Source: JAGXRK01 sp963804005
Lineage (GTDB): Bacteria; Bacteroidota; Ignavibacteria; Ignavibacteriales; Ignavibacteriaceae
Direction of reading: 5' to 3'
DNA: 64,000 nt
Assembly (NCBI GenBank): GCA_963804005.1
Contig: CAWDOP010000009.1
Span: forward strand, 1 to 64,000
Shown here: positions 29,065 through 38,497 of the stretch, piece after piece
Layout: every line of letters begins with the position of its first letter
Position numbering within the stretch: the first letter of the stretch is position 1
Program-made: the position numbers and the translations under genes
The notes under the pieces: generated by a model
The model's database searches: none
Told to the model about the DNA's origin: nothing
What the model saw: only the letters and a program-made list of their open reading frames with translations

Positions 29065-30105
29065 TTACATAATTTTTTCAAATGAGCCTTCACCAATTCT
29101 TCTGCCAATTACTTCGGCAATTTGTTTAATCTGTATCATCAATTCATTAAACTGTTCAGGCAATAAAGCTTGCGGACCATCTGATAACGCATTAGTCGGA
29201 TCGTGATGAACTTCAATCAAAAGACCATCTGCATCAGCAGCAATTGCTGCTCTTGCCATAGGAATTATTTTATCCCGTAATCCTATTGCGTGCGAAGGAT
29301 CGGCAATTACAGGCAAATGACTTTTTTGATGAACTACCGGTATTGCAGATAGATCAAAAGTATTTCTTGTGGAAGTTTCAAAAGTTCTGATCCCTCTTTC
29401 GCAAAGAATTACATTTTCATTTCCGCCAGATAAAATATATTCTGCAGACATTAACCATTCTTCAATTGTAGCTGAAAAACCGCGTTTCAATAAAACGGAT
29501 TTATTAGTTTTACCTAACTCGCGGAGCAAAGGAAAATTCTGCATATTCCTTGAACCAACCTGAAAAATATCGGCGTATTTATTCACAAGTTCAAGGTGTT
29601 TTATTTCCAGCACTTCGGTAACTACAGGCAAATCAAATTCATCACCAGCAGCACGAATATATTTCAGACCTTCTTCACCTAATCCCTGAAATGAATAAGG
29701 TGAAGTTCTGGGTTTAAAAGCACCGCCACGAAGAATTTTAGCACCATTTACTTTAACAATTTTAGCAATCTTGAATATTTGATCTTCATTTTCAATAGAA
29801 CAAGGTCCGCTCATCACAATCACTTCATTTCCGCCAATTGTAACATTTTTAACTTTTATTACAGTATTTTCTTTTTTGGATTTTCTGCTGGCAAGATTTA
29901 TCTGATCAGTTACACGAAAAACTGAAACAACTCCGTCTAACAGCTGGATTTTTCGGATATCAAAATTCGGTTTAACTCCAATTGCACCGATTACTATATA
30001 ATCATAACCGCCAGACTTATGAACATCAAATCCGAAATATTCGAGTTGTTTAACCACATTTTCAATTTGTTCATCGGTAGCTGATTTGTCTAATATGACT
30101 ATCAC
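29065..30105 (-). CDS. aroF: 3-deoxy-7-phosphoheptulonate synthase (DAHP synthase)
   Basis: Condenses phosphoenolpyruvate and erythrose 4-phosphate, the entry step of the shikimate pathway. At 346 residues it has an N-terminal ferredoxin-like regulatory domain (residues 1-70, MIVILDKSATDEQIENVV) followed by the TIM barrel. Visible barrel motifs are MSGPCSIENEDQI, LRGGAFKPRTSPYSFQG, QVGSRNMQNFPLL, LLKRG, ILCERGIRTFE and PVIADPSHAIG. This domain order is the type I-beta form, in which the extra domain commonly gives feedback control by aromatic amino acids. Confidence 0.93.
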   Translation of the reverse strand: MIVILDKSATDEQIENVVKQLEYFGFDVHKSGGYDYIVIGAIGVKPNFDIRKIQLLDGVVSVFRVTDQINLASRKSKKENTVIKVKNVTIGGNEVIVMSGPCSIENEDQIFKIAKIVKVNGAKILRGGAFKPRTSPYSFQGLGEEGLKYIRAAGDEFDLPVVTEVLEIKHLELVNKYADIFQVGSRNMQNFPLLRELGKTNKSVLLKRGFSATIEEWLMSAEYILSGGNENVILCERGIRTFETSTRNTFDLSAIPVVHQKSHLPVIADPSHAIGLRDKIIPMARAAIAADADGLLIEVHHDPTNALSDGPQALLPEQFNELMIQIKQIAEVIGRRIGEGSFEKIM

Positions 30106-30122
30106 TTAAAACTCCAAAAAAA

Positions 30123-30752
30123 TTAATGAAAACTCTTTTCGCCTGCCTTAACTTCAAAGTTAAGATGATCTTCTTCCGTTGGGATAGGACAAGTAAATAA
30201 TTCACTATAATCACAATAAGGATTAAAAGCTTTGTTGAAATCAATTGTATAAACAAAATCTTCATTCGGTAAAAACTCGAAATCTAAATATCTGCCAATT
30301 TTATAAGTTTCATTACCGGTTGTTAAATCGGTAAACCATATGCTGAAATAAGGCTGACTTTGCTGGTTAAAACTTTTATAGACGTTCAACTTGTATTCTT
30401 TACTTTCAAAATTAAGAACAACATAACCTTCCTTAATAGCTTTTCTCTCCTCGCCTTTAGTACCCATAATAATTATAGTGTCCTGTTTACCGTATCTGTA
30501 AAGTTTTGATTTAAATATATAGTTTGTATCAGGATCAAAATATTTAAGTTTATCATACTTCGCATTAGGATCTCTTTTAAATGGAGAATGAGGATTATTC
30601 TTTAATTCAAAATCCTTTTTGGTTCTTTCCTTCAATAAGGTTGCCGAATAATCATCCTCAATTACAAGTTCATCTTCATTTTTTTCTGAACAAGAAAATA
30701 ACACAAACGTTAATAAGATAAACATTAAAAATGTTAAAATTGTTCCTTTCAT
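30123..30752 (-). CDS. DUF1684 family lipoprotein
   Basis: A 209-residue protein with a lipoprotein signal (FILLTFVLFSC, lipobox Cys near 21). The body carries the DUF1684 signature: WFTDLTTGNETYKIGRYLDFEF, then TIDFNKAFNPYCDYSELFTCPIPTEEDHLNFEV. The biochemical role of this family is not known to me. Its start overlaps the last four bases of mutS (ATGA), so it is translated from the mutS transcript. Confidence 0.85.
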   Translation of the reverse strand: MKGTILTFLMFILLTFVLFSCSEKNEDELVIEDDYSATLLKERTKKDFELKNNPHSPFKRDPNAKYDKLKYFDPDTNYIFKSKLYRYGKQDTIIIMGTKGEERKAIKEGYVVLNFESKEYKLNVYKSFNQQSQPYFSIWFTDLTTGNETYKIGRYLDFEFLPNEDFVYTIDFNKAFNPYCDYSELFTCPIPTEEDHLNFEVKAGEKSFH

Positions 30753-33382
30753 TTTTTCGATTTCTCCTGTTTCATTTTTCTTTTTATTTCACTTAGTTTA
30801 TTCAGCGCTTCAATAGGCGTAAGATTATTTATTTCAATGTTATCAATTTCATCACGCAATTTGTCATCCCTGATTTCAAACAGACCTATCTGATTATCAT
30901 TTTCCTGTTTAAGTTTCTTAAGTCTCTCTTTTTTTATTTCATAAGGAGTTAACTCTTTGCTTTCAAGATTATCCAGAACTTCTTTAGCACGATTAGTCAC
31001 AAATAATGGTAAGCCAGCCATTTGTGCAACCTGAATTCCATAAGAGTGATCGGCTCTGCCCGGGTTTACTTTATGCAGAAAAATAACTTTATCATCGTAC
31101 TCACGTACTTCCACTTTATAATTTCTGATTTTAGGAAAAAGATCAGCCATTTCATTAAGTTCATGGTAATGAGTTGCAAATAATGTTTTAGCTGATAGAT
31201 CGGGATTTTCGTGCAAATATTCTGTAATTGACCACGCTATGGATATTCCGTCAAAAGTGCTTGTGCCTCTTCCGATTTCATCAAGAAGAATTAAACTTTT
31301 TGAAGTTGCATTATTAATAATATTTGCTGCCTCCTGCATTTCAACAAGAAAAGTACTTTCACCAGCAGCGATATTATCACTTGCGCCAACTCGTGTAAAA
31401 ATTCTATCAACCAAACCAATCGTTGCTTGTTTAGCCGGAACAAAAGAACCAATTTGTGCCAGTAATACTATCAATCCTATTTGCCTAAGGTAAACAGATT
31501 TACCAGCCATATTTGGCCCGGTAAGAATTATAATTTGATGATCAGCGTTGTTGAGTTTACAATCATTGGGAGTAAATTTTTCTCCCGGCGGAAGAATTCG
31601 TTCAACGACCGGATGACGACTGTCGATTATTTCAATCTCATCACTTAAACTTAGTTCAGGTTTTACATAATTATACTTAGCGGCACATTCAGCAAAAGAA
31701 ATAAAACAATCCAGCATTGCAATTAATCTTGCATTATTTTGAATTGCTTCTGTTTCCTGGGCAACAATTACCCTTATTTCATTAAATAGCTGATACTCAA
31801 GGTCACCAATCTTCTCTTCTGCATTAAGAATTTTATCTTCATAAACCTTAAGCTCGGGAGTTATATATCGTTCAGAATTAACGAGTGTTTGTTTTCTAAT
31901 GTAAGATTCAGGAACTTTATTTTTATGAGTATTGCTTACATCAATATAGTAACCAAACACTTTATTAAAATTCACCTTGAGTGAAGAAATTCCTGTTTTT
32001 TCTCTTTCACTTTTCTGAAGATTTGCAATCCATTCTTTGCCGTGAATTGCAATATCGCGCAACTCATCAAGCTCAGCACTGAATCCGCTTTTTATAATTC
32101 CGCCATCCGTTATTTGATTTGGTGGATTATCAACAATAGCTTCTTCTATTTTCTTAACAATGTTGGTTAATGACTCTAATGAAGTTCCGATCTGTTTTAA
32201 AGTACTAACTTTAAAGTTTGCTATAATATCTTTTACAAAAGGAATTTTCTTAAGAGAATATTTTATAACAATAAGTTCTCTCGGAGTGGCACGTCCTGTA
32301 CTTACTCGTGAAATAAGTCTTTCGAAATCGCCAATTTCTTTTAGATGTTCGATAAGTTCTTTTCTGTATCTTTTTTCTTTAAGAAGTTCCTCAACACTTT
32401 CCTGACGTTTTAGAATCGGTTCGAGATTTCTTAAGGGAGCAGAAATCCATTTCTTTAACAGTCTTCCACCCATTGCAGTTTCAGTTTTGTCCAGAATCGA
32501 AATCAACGATCCTTCCCTACCGCCATCCTGCATAGTATAAGTAATTTCAAGATTTCGTTTCGTTGAATGATCAAGAATCATATACTCGGACGGATTATAA
32601 ACCGAAAGCTTGTTAAGATGAGAAAGATTTGATTTTTGTGTATCCTGCAGATAATTAAGAACTGCACCTGCCGCCATCAATCCGGCAGAAAGACTCTCTA
32701 CTCCAAATCCTTTTAGTGTTACAGTTTTAAAGTGATTGAGTAAAAGTTCTTTTGCATAATCGAAATTGAAAATCCAGTCATCCATTCTGGATATTCGAAT
32801 AGAAGAATTAATTCTGCTGATAACAGGTGAAAGATTTTCTTTATCTTTTTTTTGAATCAAAATTTCTGAAGGTAAAATTAATTCAATCTGCTCACCCAGT
32901 CTTTTTGAAAATACTTCATAAGTATGAAAATCACCTGTGGAAATATCACAAAAAGAAATCCCGGCAATTTCATCAAGAATACAAATTGCCATTAGGTAAT
33001 TGTTCTTTTTATGATCAAGAAGTTTATCGGATAAAGTAACACCTGGTGTAACAACTTCAATTACTTCTCGTTTAACAAGTCCTTTTGCGAACTTCGGATT
33101 TTCAACCTGTTCACAAATTGCAACTCTGTAACCGGCTCGGACTAATTTAGGCAGATAGGTATCTATTGCGTGGAATGGAAATCCTGCAAGAGGAACATTT
33201 TCAGCAGCACCGTTGGCTCGTTTTGTTAAAGTAATTCCCAGAACTTTGGAAGCAGTTTTGGCATCTTCTTCAAAAGTCTCAAAAAAATCGCCAACCCTAA
33301 ATAGTAAAATAGTATCCGGATTAGCTTCCTTAATTCTTAAATATTGAGCCATTAAAGGCGTTTGTTGAGTATCAGTTTTCAT
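30749..33382 (-). CDS. mutS: DNA mismatch repair protein MutS
   Basis: Recognises base mismatches and small loops and starts repair with MutL. At 877 residues it is full length. The N-terminal mispair-binding motif reads RVGDFFETFEEDA, with the wedge Phe and Glu. The connector, lever and clamp regions follow, and the ATPase holds Walker A LTGPNMAGKSVYLRQ, Walker B SLILLDEIGRGTST and the signature GASDNIAAGESTFLVEM. The C-terminal helix-turn-helix ends EALNKLSEIKRKMKQ. No mutL is in the window. Confidence 0.97.
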   Translation of the reverse strand: MKTDTQQTPLMAQYLRIKEANPDTILLFRVGDFFETFEEDAKTASKVLGITLTKRANGAAENVPLAGFPFHAIDTYLPKLVRAGYRVAICEQVENPKFAKGLVKREVIEVVTPGVTLSDKLLDHKKNNYLMAICILDEIAGISFCDISTGDFHTYEVFSKRLGEQIELILPSEILIQKKDKENLSPVISRINSSIRISRMDDWIFNFDYAKELLLNHFKTVTLKGFGVESLSAGLMAAGAVLNYLQDTQKSNLSHLNKLSVYNPSEYMILDHSTKRNLEITYTMQDGGREGSLISILDKTETAMGGRLLKKWISAPLRNLEPILKRQESVEELLKEKRYRKELIEHLKEIGDFERLISRVSTGRATPRELIVIKYSLKKIPFVKDIIANFKVSTLKQIGTSLESLTNIVKKIEEAIVDNPPNQITDGGIIKSGFSAELDELRDIAIHGKEWIANLQKSEREKTGISSLKVNFNKVFGYYIDVSNTHKNKVPESYIRKQTLVNSERYITPELKVYEDKILNAEEKIGDLEYQLFNEIRVIVAQETEAIQNNARLIAMLDCFISFAECAAKYNYVKPELSLSDEIEIIDSRHPVVERILPPGEKFTPNDCKLNNADHQIIILTGPNMAGKSVYLRQIGLIVLLAQIGSFVPAKQATIGLVDRIFTRVGASDNIAAGESTFLVEMQEAANIINNATSKSLILLDEIGRGTSTFDGISIAWSITEYLHENPDLSAKTLFATHYHELNEMADLFPKIRNYKVEVREYDDKVIFLHKVNPGRADHSYGIQVAQMAGLPLFVTNRAKEVLDNLESKELTPYEIKKERLKKLKQENDNQIGLFEIRDDKLRDEIDNIEINNLTPIEALNKLSEIKRKMKQEKSKK

Positions 33383-33799
33383 TTAGAGAAACAAAAATAC
33401 CCTCTAATGTTAAGAATTTCAATTTATTTTCTACGTTAAGGCTTAAGTGAAAATTATTCTCTCTAAATAAGTCATATTTGTTAAAAAGACCGCCATTTTT
33501 TATATATCCAAACCAGAATGCTTCTCAAAATGAGAAGTATTATTATATAATTTTCTAAGTAATAAAGAAAATTACACTTTTTAAAGAAAGATTGAATACG
33601 CTCCGATGATTGAAGCGCTGGAAGGATACTCTAAAGTTAAGATGTAAATAATCTTATTCTATAGCAAAAGTAAAATGATGGGAGTAGATTTTAATAAAAA
33701 CAAAACCTGGGTGGGTTCAAGTACCGCTTATCATCGCTGATTGATAAGTCGTTATTGTTCAAACGGGTTTTACTGATTCCTATTATAATAAAACAATTT
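33383..33799. other. Non-coding stretch upstream of mutS
   Basis: No gene found. It contains a short CTTCTCAAAATGAGAAG hairpin near 33522-33538 and a 20-codon open piece on the + strand near 33588-33647 (KIEYAPMIEALEGYSKVKM) that looks like the tail of a lost gene. Nothing else was recognised. Confidence 0.4.
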
Positions 33800-33991
33800 T
33801 TATTGAGATTTATACCTTTTTGCAATAATAGAAAGATTTTGACTAATGTCATCCATTTGTACTCTCAAATTATCATTTATTGATTTAGAAATACTACCCT
33901 GCTCCTGAACTTCAAGCTCTACTAACAACAGACCATCTATAAAAGTATCAAAAACATCCTGGTATTTACTTCTTGCATCGGTCGATTGATT
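33800..33991 (-). other. In-frame open continuation behind the DUF1003 stop codon
   Basis: Directly after the TAA of the DUF1003 gene the same frame stays open for 63 codons before the next TAA at 33800. The encoded segment (NQSTDARSKYQDVFDTFIDG, then ELEVQEQGS, ending AKRYKSQ) has coding-like composition and amphipathic helices. It could be a lost C-terminal extension, a readthrough product, or the remnant of another gene; no independent start is well placed. Confidence 0.45.
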
Positions 33992-34681
33992 TTACTTTGT
34001 ACTTCTTCTTAACTCTTCTAACAACTCCAATTGCAATTCCTGTATTTCCACCATTCTTTCCCATTGTTGTATTAATAGATGATCAACCTTTTGATGAAGT
34101 TGTCTTAGTTCTAATTCAGACTTTAAATTTATTTTATAATCTGCTTCAGCTCGTTTGCGGTCTCTGGATTCTTGTCTGTTCTGACTCATCATTATTACCG
34201 GAGCTTGAATTGCTGCTATGCAAGACAATATAAGATTTAATAAAATGAAAGGGAATGGATCAAATGGACGTGAAAGAAGGAAGTAGCTATTAATTCCTAT
34301 CCAAACAAAAAGAACGAATGCAAATATAAAAATAAATCTCCAGCTGCCTCCAAAAGTTGCAATTTTATCTGATACTCTCTCACCAAATGTAAATTTTGCA
34401 GAAAATTCCTTTTCAATATCGCTTGATATTGTTTCATAGTCAGTAAGTTTATCTATAACATCTTTTTCTAATATTGTTAGTTCACCTTTTTCATCTTCCA
34501 TTATTTTTAACAAGTACTCACTTCTATACTTTCGTAAATCTTCTCTGCATATAAATCCTTTTAAATCCCATTTTGGATAAGACGATTTGATTAAATCAGC
34601 AACAGCGGGTCTTACAATTACTGCTGAAAGAATTTCCACGTGAGATTCATCACGTCCACAAATTTGACAGATTTTTTTCAT
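33992..34681 (-). CDS. DUF1003 family membrane protein
   Basis: A 229-residue protein. The N-terminus has a Cys pair (CQICGRDESH) like a zinc ribbon, followed by a DUF1003-type segment: FTFGERVSDKIATFGGSWRFIFIF, two transmembrane helices (FIFAFVLFVWIGINSYFLL and FPFILLNLILSCIAAIQAPVIMM), then a charged helical end SQNRQESRDRKRAEADYKIN. It probably sits in the inner membrane with both ends in the cytoplasm. Function is unknown. The family normally ends about where this frame stops, but the frame remains open beyond. Confidence 0.85.
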   Translation of the reverse strand: MKKICQICGRDESHVEILSAVIVRPAVADLIKSSYPKWDLKGFICREDLRKYRSEYLLKIMEDEKGELTILEKDVIDKLTDYETISSDIEKEFSAKFTFGERVSDKIATFGGSWRFIFIFAFVLFVWIGINSYFLLSRPFDPFPFILLNLILSCIAAIQAPVIMMSQNRQESRDRKRAEADYKINLKSELELRQLHQKVDHLLIQQWERMVEIQELQLELLEELRRSTK

Positions 34682-34758
34682 ATAAATTCTCTTATAATTT
34701 TATGCCTGATGTTTAAACTCAGCAGTACGGTTTGTCCAGCATCCGCTGCAGCTATTAG

Positions 34759-35508
34759 TCATTCGTAAAGTAGTTCTTTTAAAGTTGATATAATTTTGCA
34801 AGATGTTCTAGTTTTATTACTGTCTTTTATAATTCCATTTTGAATATCATTCTCAAAATCAAGGTATTTTATATCTGTGTAATTATTTTTCCTTTTTATC
34901 AATATTGGCATCATCCCAGAAGCATTCGCGGCTTCAACATCTTCAGTAGTGTCACCAACATACATCACCTCTGCAGGAATTAGTCCTGTTGCAGATAAAG
35001 CCGGCTCAAAAATACGCGGATCCGGTTTCTTTACTCCGACATCTCCTGAAATGATTATCGTTTCAAAAAAACCATCTAACCTATATTCTGATAGATACTT
35101 ACGAACATGTCGCGGGTGATCAAAATTGCTAATCAGACCGAGCGTTTTAGTCTCTTTTAACTTCTTCAACACAGGAATGGCATCTTGATCAAGTTTGAGT
35201 TCTTCCTGCCATTTACCTGCAATCAAATCTGCAATGCGGCAAATGTCTTCTTCACCTGGTTTAATTCCAAGAGAGGTACATAGAGCTTTAATTCGTTTCT
35301 CGAATACTGTCAGATTCGGATAATTTAATGCAGGTTCATCTTTGCCGAAAAATTTATCACATTCTTTTGAAAATTCTTCTTTTGATAACGTAAGACCATA
35401 TGCTTTCAACGATAAATAAAAATGATGCAGCCAATCTGCCCAAGCTTTTTTCATGTCACCGAAAATGAAAAGGGTACCATTCAGGTCAAAGAAAATCCCT
35501 TTAATCAT
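34759..35508 (-). CDS. HAD-superfamily hydrolase (HAD-IA)
   Basis: 249 residues with the four HAD motifs: FFDLNGTL (nucleophile D8), LISNFDH, the Lys/Pro segment VKKPDPRIFEPAL, and MYVGDTTEDVEAA. A cap domain fills the space after motif I. The second motif I acid of classical phosphatases is Asn (N10). This occurs in some HAD-IA branches and makes a plain phosphatase assignment less secure. Substrate unknown. Confidence 0.83.
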   Translation of the reverse strand: MIKGIFFDLNGTLFIFGDMKKAWADWLHHFYLSLKAYGLTLSKEEFSKECDKFFGKDEPALNYPNLTVFEKRIKALCTSLGIKPGEEDICRIADLIAGKWQEELKLDQDAIPVLKKLKETKTLGLISNFDHPRHVRKYLSEYRLDGFFETIIISGDVGVKKPDPRIFEPALSATGLIPAEVMYVGDTTEDVEAANASGMMPILIKRKNNYTDIKYLDFENDIQNGIIKDSNKTRTSCKIISTLKELLYE

Positions 35509-35623
35509 CTTAATCCTTTTGCTAATAAGGGCATGTTATTTCGGGATAAAAGTAAAGCACAAACGCTAAAGATTAAGCCGTAAGTGCTTATTTTGTTTTT
35601 CATCACGCACCGAAGGTAAGTTT

Positions 35624-35666
35624 ACCAGCCTCTGGCTGGTTAATTAATTAGTCCGCCGCGGCGGAG
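35624..35666. repeat. Doublet of perfect palindromes (REP-like)
   Basis: ACCAGCC-TCT-GGCTGGT at 35624-35640 is a 7-bp stem with a three-base loop, followed 12 bases later by TCCGCCGCGGCGGA at 35653-35666. Both are GC-rich in an AT-rich gap. A TCCGCC-TCT-GGCGGA hairpin of the same style lies near 60900. Confidence 0.7.
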
Positions 35667-35805
35667 AACACTTAGAACAAAATTTAAAAGTCTAAAACCT
35701 CAAATCCATTAGCATCGGCAGCCTGTCCGGAAAAATATTGAGTATCGGGTTAAGACGATACAAAACAAGCTGTTTTTATTTTAAACTATCTTAATAATAA
35801 TTTTA

Positions 35806-36378
35806 TCAGTCATCAGAAAGTCTACCGCACATGACAATAATCAGATAAGCATCTGAAGGAATATAAGTCGAATCAGCATCATCTCCGCCATCCCATTGTC
35901 CTTTAACAATACACCAATCATCATCCTTAATTAATGAAAAAATGGTTCCATCCGGGCCATCGGCTGAATATTCTACATATTGTGACCAACCATTATCTGA
36001 AAGAAAATTAAAGATTAAATTTATTGGGTCTTGATTTTCGTCCAATTCAGTCCATGTACCGGATACGAGCAGTAAGCAGCCATCAATATATTTTTTTAAA
36101 TAATCATCATAGAAACTGCCCTCGATCTTATTAACGAAAGCTCCCGGCAGACCAAGCATAGCTGAATAAATAAGATTACAATCATCCTTGTTTGAATGGT
36201 AATTATCGGAACTTAAAATAATATTATCCGAAGTTAATTGCTTTGGTAATGCCTTTTCTCCCAAATATAAGTCTTCAATTCCTGACTGATTATAATTATC
36301 AACTGAAATTTCATTAGACGAAATGTTTGAGAAAGATAAAAGAAATAAAAGACCGAAAACAATAAATATATTTTTCAT
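35806..36378 (-). CDS. Hypothetical secreted protein
   Basis: 190 residues with a signal peptide (MKNIFIVFGLLFLLSFS). The mature part is acidic and Ser/Asp-rich, with four Cys that could form disulfides and an aromatic segment SGTWTELDENQDPINLIFNF and WCIVKGQWDGGDDADS. I do not recognise a family. It lies on the same strand as, and just outside, the cassette-like region. Confidence 0.6.
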   Translation of the reverse strand: MKNIFIVFGLLFLLSFSNISSNEISVDNYNQSGIEDLYLGEKALPKQLTSDNIILSSDNYHSNKDDCNLIYSAMLGLPGAFVNKIEGSFYDDYLKKYIDGCLLLVSGTWTELDENQDPINLIFNFLSDNGWSQYVEYSADGPDGTIFSLIKDDDWCIVKGQWDGGDDADSTYIPSDAYLIIVMCGRLSDD

Positions 36379-36530
36379 ATTTCTCCTTTGATAATATAGA
36401 GTTGCCTTTAATTCGATCTGCTATTGTTTTAAAAGAAAATTTTTATCATTTGTCATTCTTACTCACTTACCCGCCTCAGCAAAATTTATACGCCTATGGC
36501 GGAGACTGATAAATCTGGTGGATTAAAAAG

Positions 36531-36537
36531 GTTATAG
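36531..36537 (-). other. Recombination-box-like end of the first cassette gene
   Basis: GTTATAG on the + strand overlaps the stop codon of the following methyltransferase gene. GTTATAT and GTTATGC do the same at 38491 and 40471. No convincing partner box is seen between here and 36379, although a CCGCC/GGCGG pair occurs at about 36471-36501. Confidence 0.35.
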
Positions 36538-37314
36538 TTCCTTTTTTTTCAGTACCCAAATCCTGCCTTCAAACTCGCTATCCAGAATAGCACACTCTTC
36601 TCTTTGAAGAGCTATATATTTATTAAGGTCATTTTCAAGGTCAGGATTCTTTTCTACAAGTTCAATACTTCTTTGCTCAATAAGTTTTATATATTCTGCA
36701 TTTATATTTTTACTCGCCTCATTTGTAGAAATCTCGGTAACCAGGCAATCGTTGAACGCTTTCAACTCATCAACTGTGGTTTTATAATCGCGACAATGAC
36801 TGTAGCCTTTTCGATTTAAAACTTTCTTTTTCTTGAGGTAACAATCATCAATTACAATATATCCACCGGGCTTAACTTGTGTGCGCAAAAGTTTTATAGT
36901 TTTTTTATTAGTTCCAAATATTCCACCTAAAGAAGCAAGAATTACAATATCAAAACTATGCGACTCTTTTACATAAGTCAGAATGTCCTGCTCAATAAAA
37001 GTACAAATGTCCGATACCATATATTCAGATGATTTTTTATTCGCTACTTCGAGAAATTCGGGCATTGCATCTACTCCGACTACTTTGCAACCAAACCTCG
37101 AAGCTATCTGAACAGAAACGGCGCCTTTGCCGCAACCAAGATCCAAAACTTTGGTTTTATCTAATGCTAAAGGAAGTGCTTTGATCAAATCAAGAATCTG
37201 ATTAACTGAACTTCCTAATGCCCACAAATCCTGAAGCAAATAGGGCATGTATTTTAGAAGTTTTATTTCTACTTCTAGAGAGTTCGCTACAGATTTTTGA
37301 GATTGATCTTGCAT
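36532..37314 (-). CDS. Class I SAM-dependent methyltransferase
   Basis: A 260-residue protein with the SAM-binding motif VLDLGCGKGAVSVQIASRFG, the acidic second strand (VVGVDAMPEF), and a later FDIVILASLGGIFG in the place of motif II/III. Substrate unknown; it resembles small-molecule methyltransferases of the UbiE/ArsM type only in general. It begins at an ATG that lies within a GTTATGC box, and its stop codon lies within a GTTATAG box, as expected for a gene filling a cassette end to end. Confidence 0.8.
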   Translation of the reverse strand: MQDQSQKSVANSLEVEIKLLKYMPYLLQDLWALGSSVNQILDLIKALPLALDKTKVLDLGCGKGAVSVQIASRFGCKVVGVDAMPEFLEVANKKSSEYMVSDICTFIEQDILTYVKESHSFDIVILASLGGIFGTNKKTIKLLRTQVKPGGYIVIDDCYLKKKKVLNRKGYSHCRDYKTTVDELKAFNDCLVTEISTNEASKNINAEYIKLIEQRSIELVEKNPDLENDLNKYIALQREECAILDSEFEGRIWVLKKKEL

Positions 37315-37527
37315 AACTTATTTTCGATTGCATTGTATTACGGCTTTGGGTAATCATCAGCTAAAAGCAAGAATGATCGATTAAAAATGAATAATTAACA
37401 ATTTGAAAAAACTTTCCATAGAACAACTTTTAGTTAGAAAATTCTTAACCAGCATTAAGAATCCGTGTTGTCAAAAAAACTCCTTCTGAGATTTGCTTGT
37501 TAGTTTTAAGCTCTTCAATTTTATAAT
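37312..37527 (-). other. Weak attC-like spacer between cassettes
   Basis: GCATAAC at 37312-37318 overlaps the start of the methyltransferase gene, and TTTATAA lies over the stop of the UbiA gene at 37521. The middle shows no strong pairing, so only the end boxes support this call. Confidence 0.3.
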
Positions 37528-38369
37528 CCAATAAGTCTCATCATTATAAAAATCAAAAGTCCTATTGTTGCACCTAAATAAAGCCAGCGGATATATTTTC
37601 TTCCTTCTTCATTTTTAGAGTTCAATAATCTCAACGATGAATAAGCAATTGATAAGTCCATTATTCCTATAGGTATCAAATAAATAATTGAGAACCAATT
37701 TAACATAAACGGAATAGTAGTCAGCAGAATAACAAAAAAGAAAATGTAACCGCTTATATTAAGAGCCACTTGTTTTCCATACTTAATTGCTAAGGAATTT
37801 GATTTTATAAGAAGATCACCATGCATATCCATAGAATCGGCGGCAATTTCTTCTCCTAAATCTATTAATGCGGCTATTAAACCATATAATAAAACTATTT
37901 TATTAAAGGGTAATCCAACTGATATACCGCCATAAATAAATGTCATCCCAACAGAAAAACTTACCATTAGATTTCCGGGCAATCCAGTTTTCTTATATCT
38001 TCTGTTGTATAGAAATCCAACAATCGATAAAATAATTGAGCATAATAGAGCTGTAATGCTAATCAAATAACTTAGGATAAGACCGACGACCAAAAGAATT
38101 ATTGATAAGAACAAAGCCTCTATTGGAGTAACAAGACCTGAAGGGATTGGGCGATCGGGGGCATTTAATCTATCAGTTTCAATATCGAAGTAGTCATTTA
38201 ATACTAATATTGAAGCGGAGATTAAAAATATTGACCAAAAACCATTGACTGTTTCTGGAATGGATGCAAATTTTCCAAGCGCTAACAATTGACCCATTAC
38301 AACGCAAACTCCGGCAGAGAATGGAAGCTCGAAACGTAATAATCTAACAAGCCCTTTAATTTTTTTCAT
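37521..38369 (-). CDS. UbiA-family prenyltransferase
   Basis: An inner-membrane protein of 282 residues with about eight hydrophobic helices. The first Asp-rich motif reads NDYFDIETD (N58-D66), followed by PDRPIPSG. The second is represented by DLGEEIAADSMDMHGD. These bind Mg2+ and a polyprenyl diphosphate. The closest-looking branch is the (di)geranylgeranylglyceryl phosphate synthase/chlorophyll synthase type, but the acceptor cannot be told from sequence. Unusually long and metabolic for a cassette gene. Confidence 0.85.
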   Translation of the reverse strand: MKKIKGLVRLLRFELPFSAGVCVVMGQLLALGKFASIPETVNGFWSIFLISASILVLNDYFDIETDRLNAPDRPIPSGLVTPIEALFLSIILLVVGLILSYLISITALLCSIILSIVGFLYNRRYKKTGLPGNLMVSFSVGMTFIYGGISVGLPFNKIVLLYGLIAALIDLGEEIAADSMDMHGDLLIKSNSLAIKYGKQVALNISGYIFFFVILLTTIPFMLNWFSIIYLIPIGIMDLSIAYSSLRLLNSKNEEGRKYIRWLYLGATIGLLIFIMMRLIGL

Positions 38370-38401
38370 AAAATTTCAATAATCTGCACAATAAAGGAAA
38401 A

Positions 38402-38497
38402 ACATAACGACGTAGCTTTTTACTCGTCCGCTCGAACAATAATGCCGCTCTGAATCCGTCAACTGACGGAGCGGTCGGGTGGTAAATCTTGTTATAT
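38402..38497 (-). other. attC-like recombination site
   Basis: It is bounded by ACATAAC (38402-38408) and GTTATAT (38491-38497), 96 bp in all. Inside, CCGCTC and GAGCGG, then CCGTCA-AC-TGACGG, form a nested imperfect hairpin with unpaired bases on one side, which is the layout of an integron attC. The stop codon of the neighbouring methyltransferase lies inside the right box. Confidence 0.6.

Noticed and set aside
33588..33647. 20-codon piece KIEYAPMIEALEGYSKVKM as a gene
   Set aside because: Too short, no upstream frame; at most a gene remnant.
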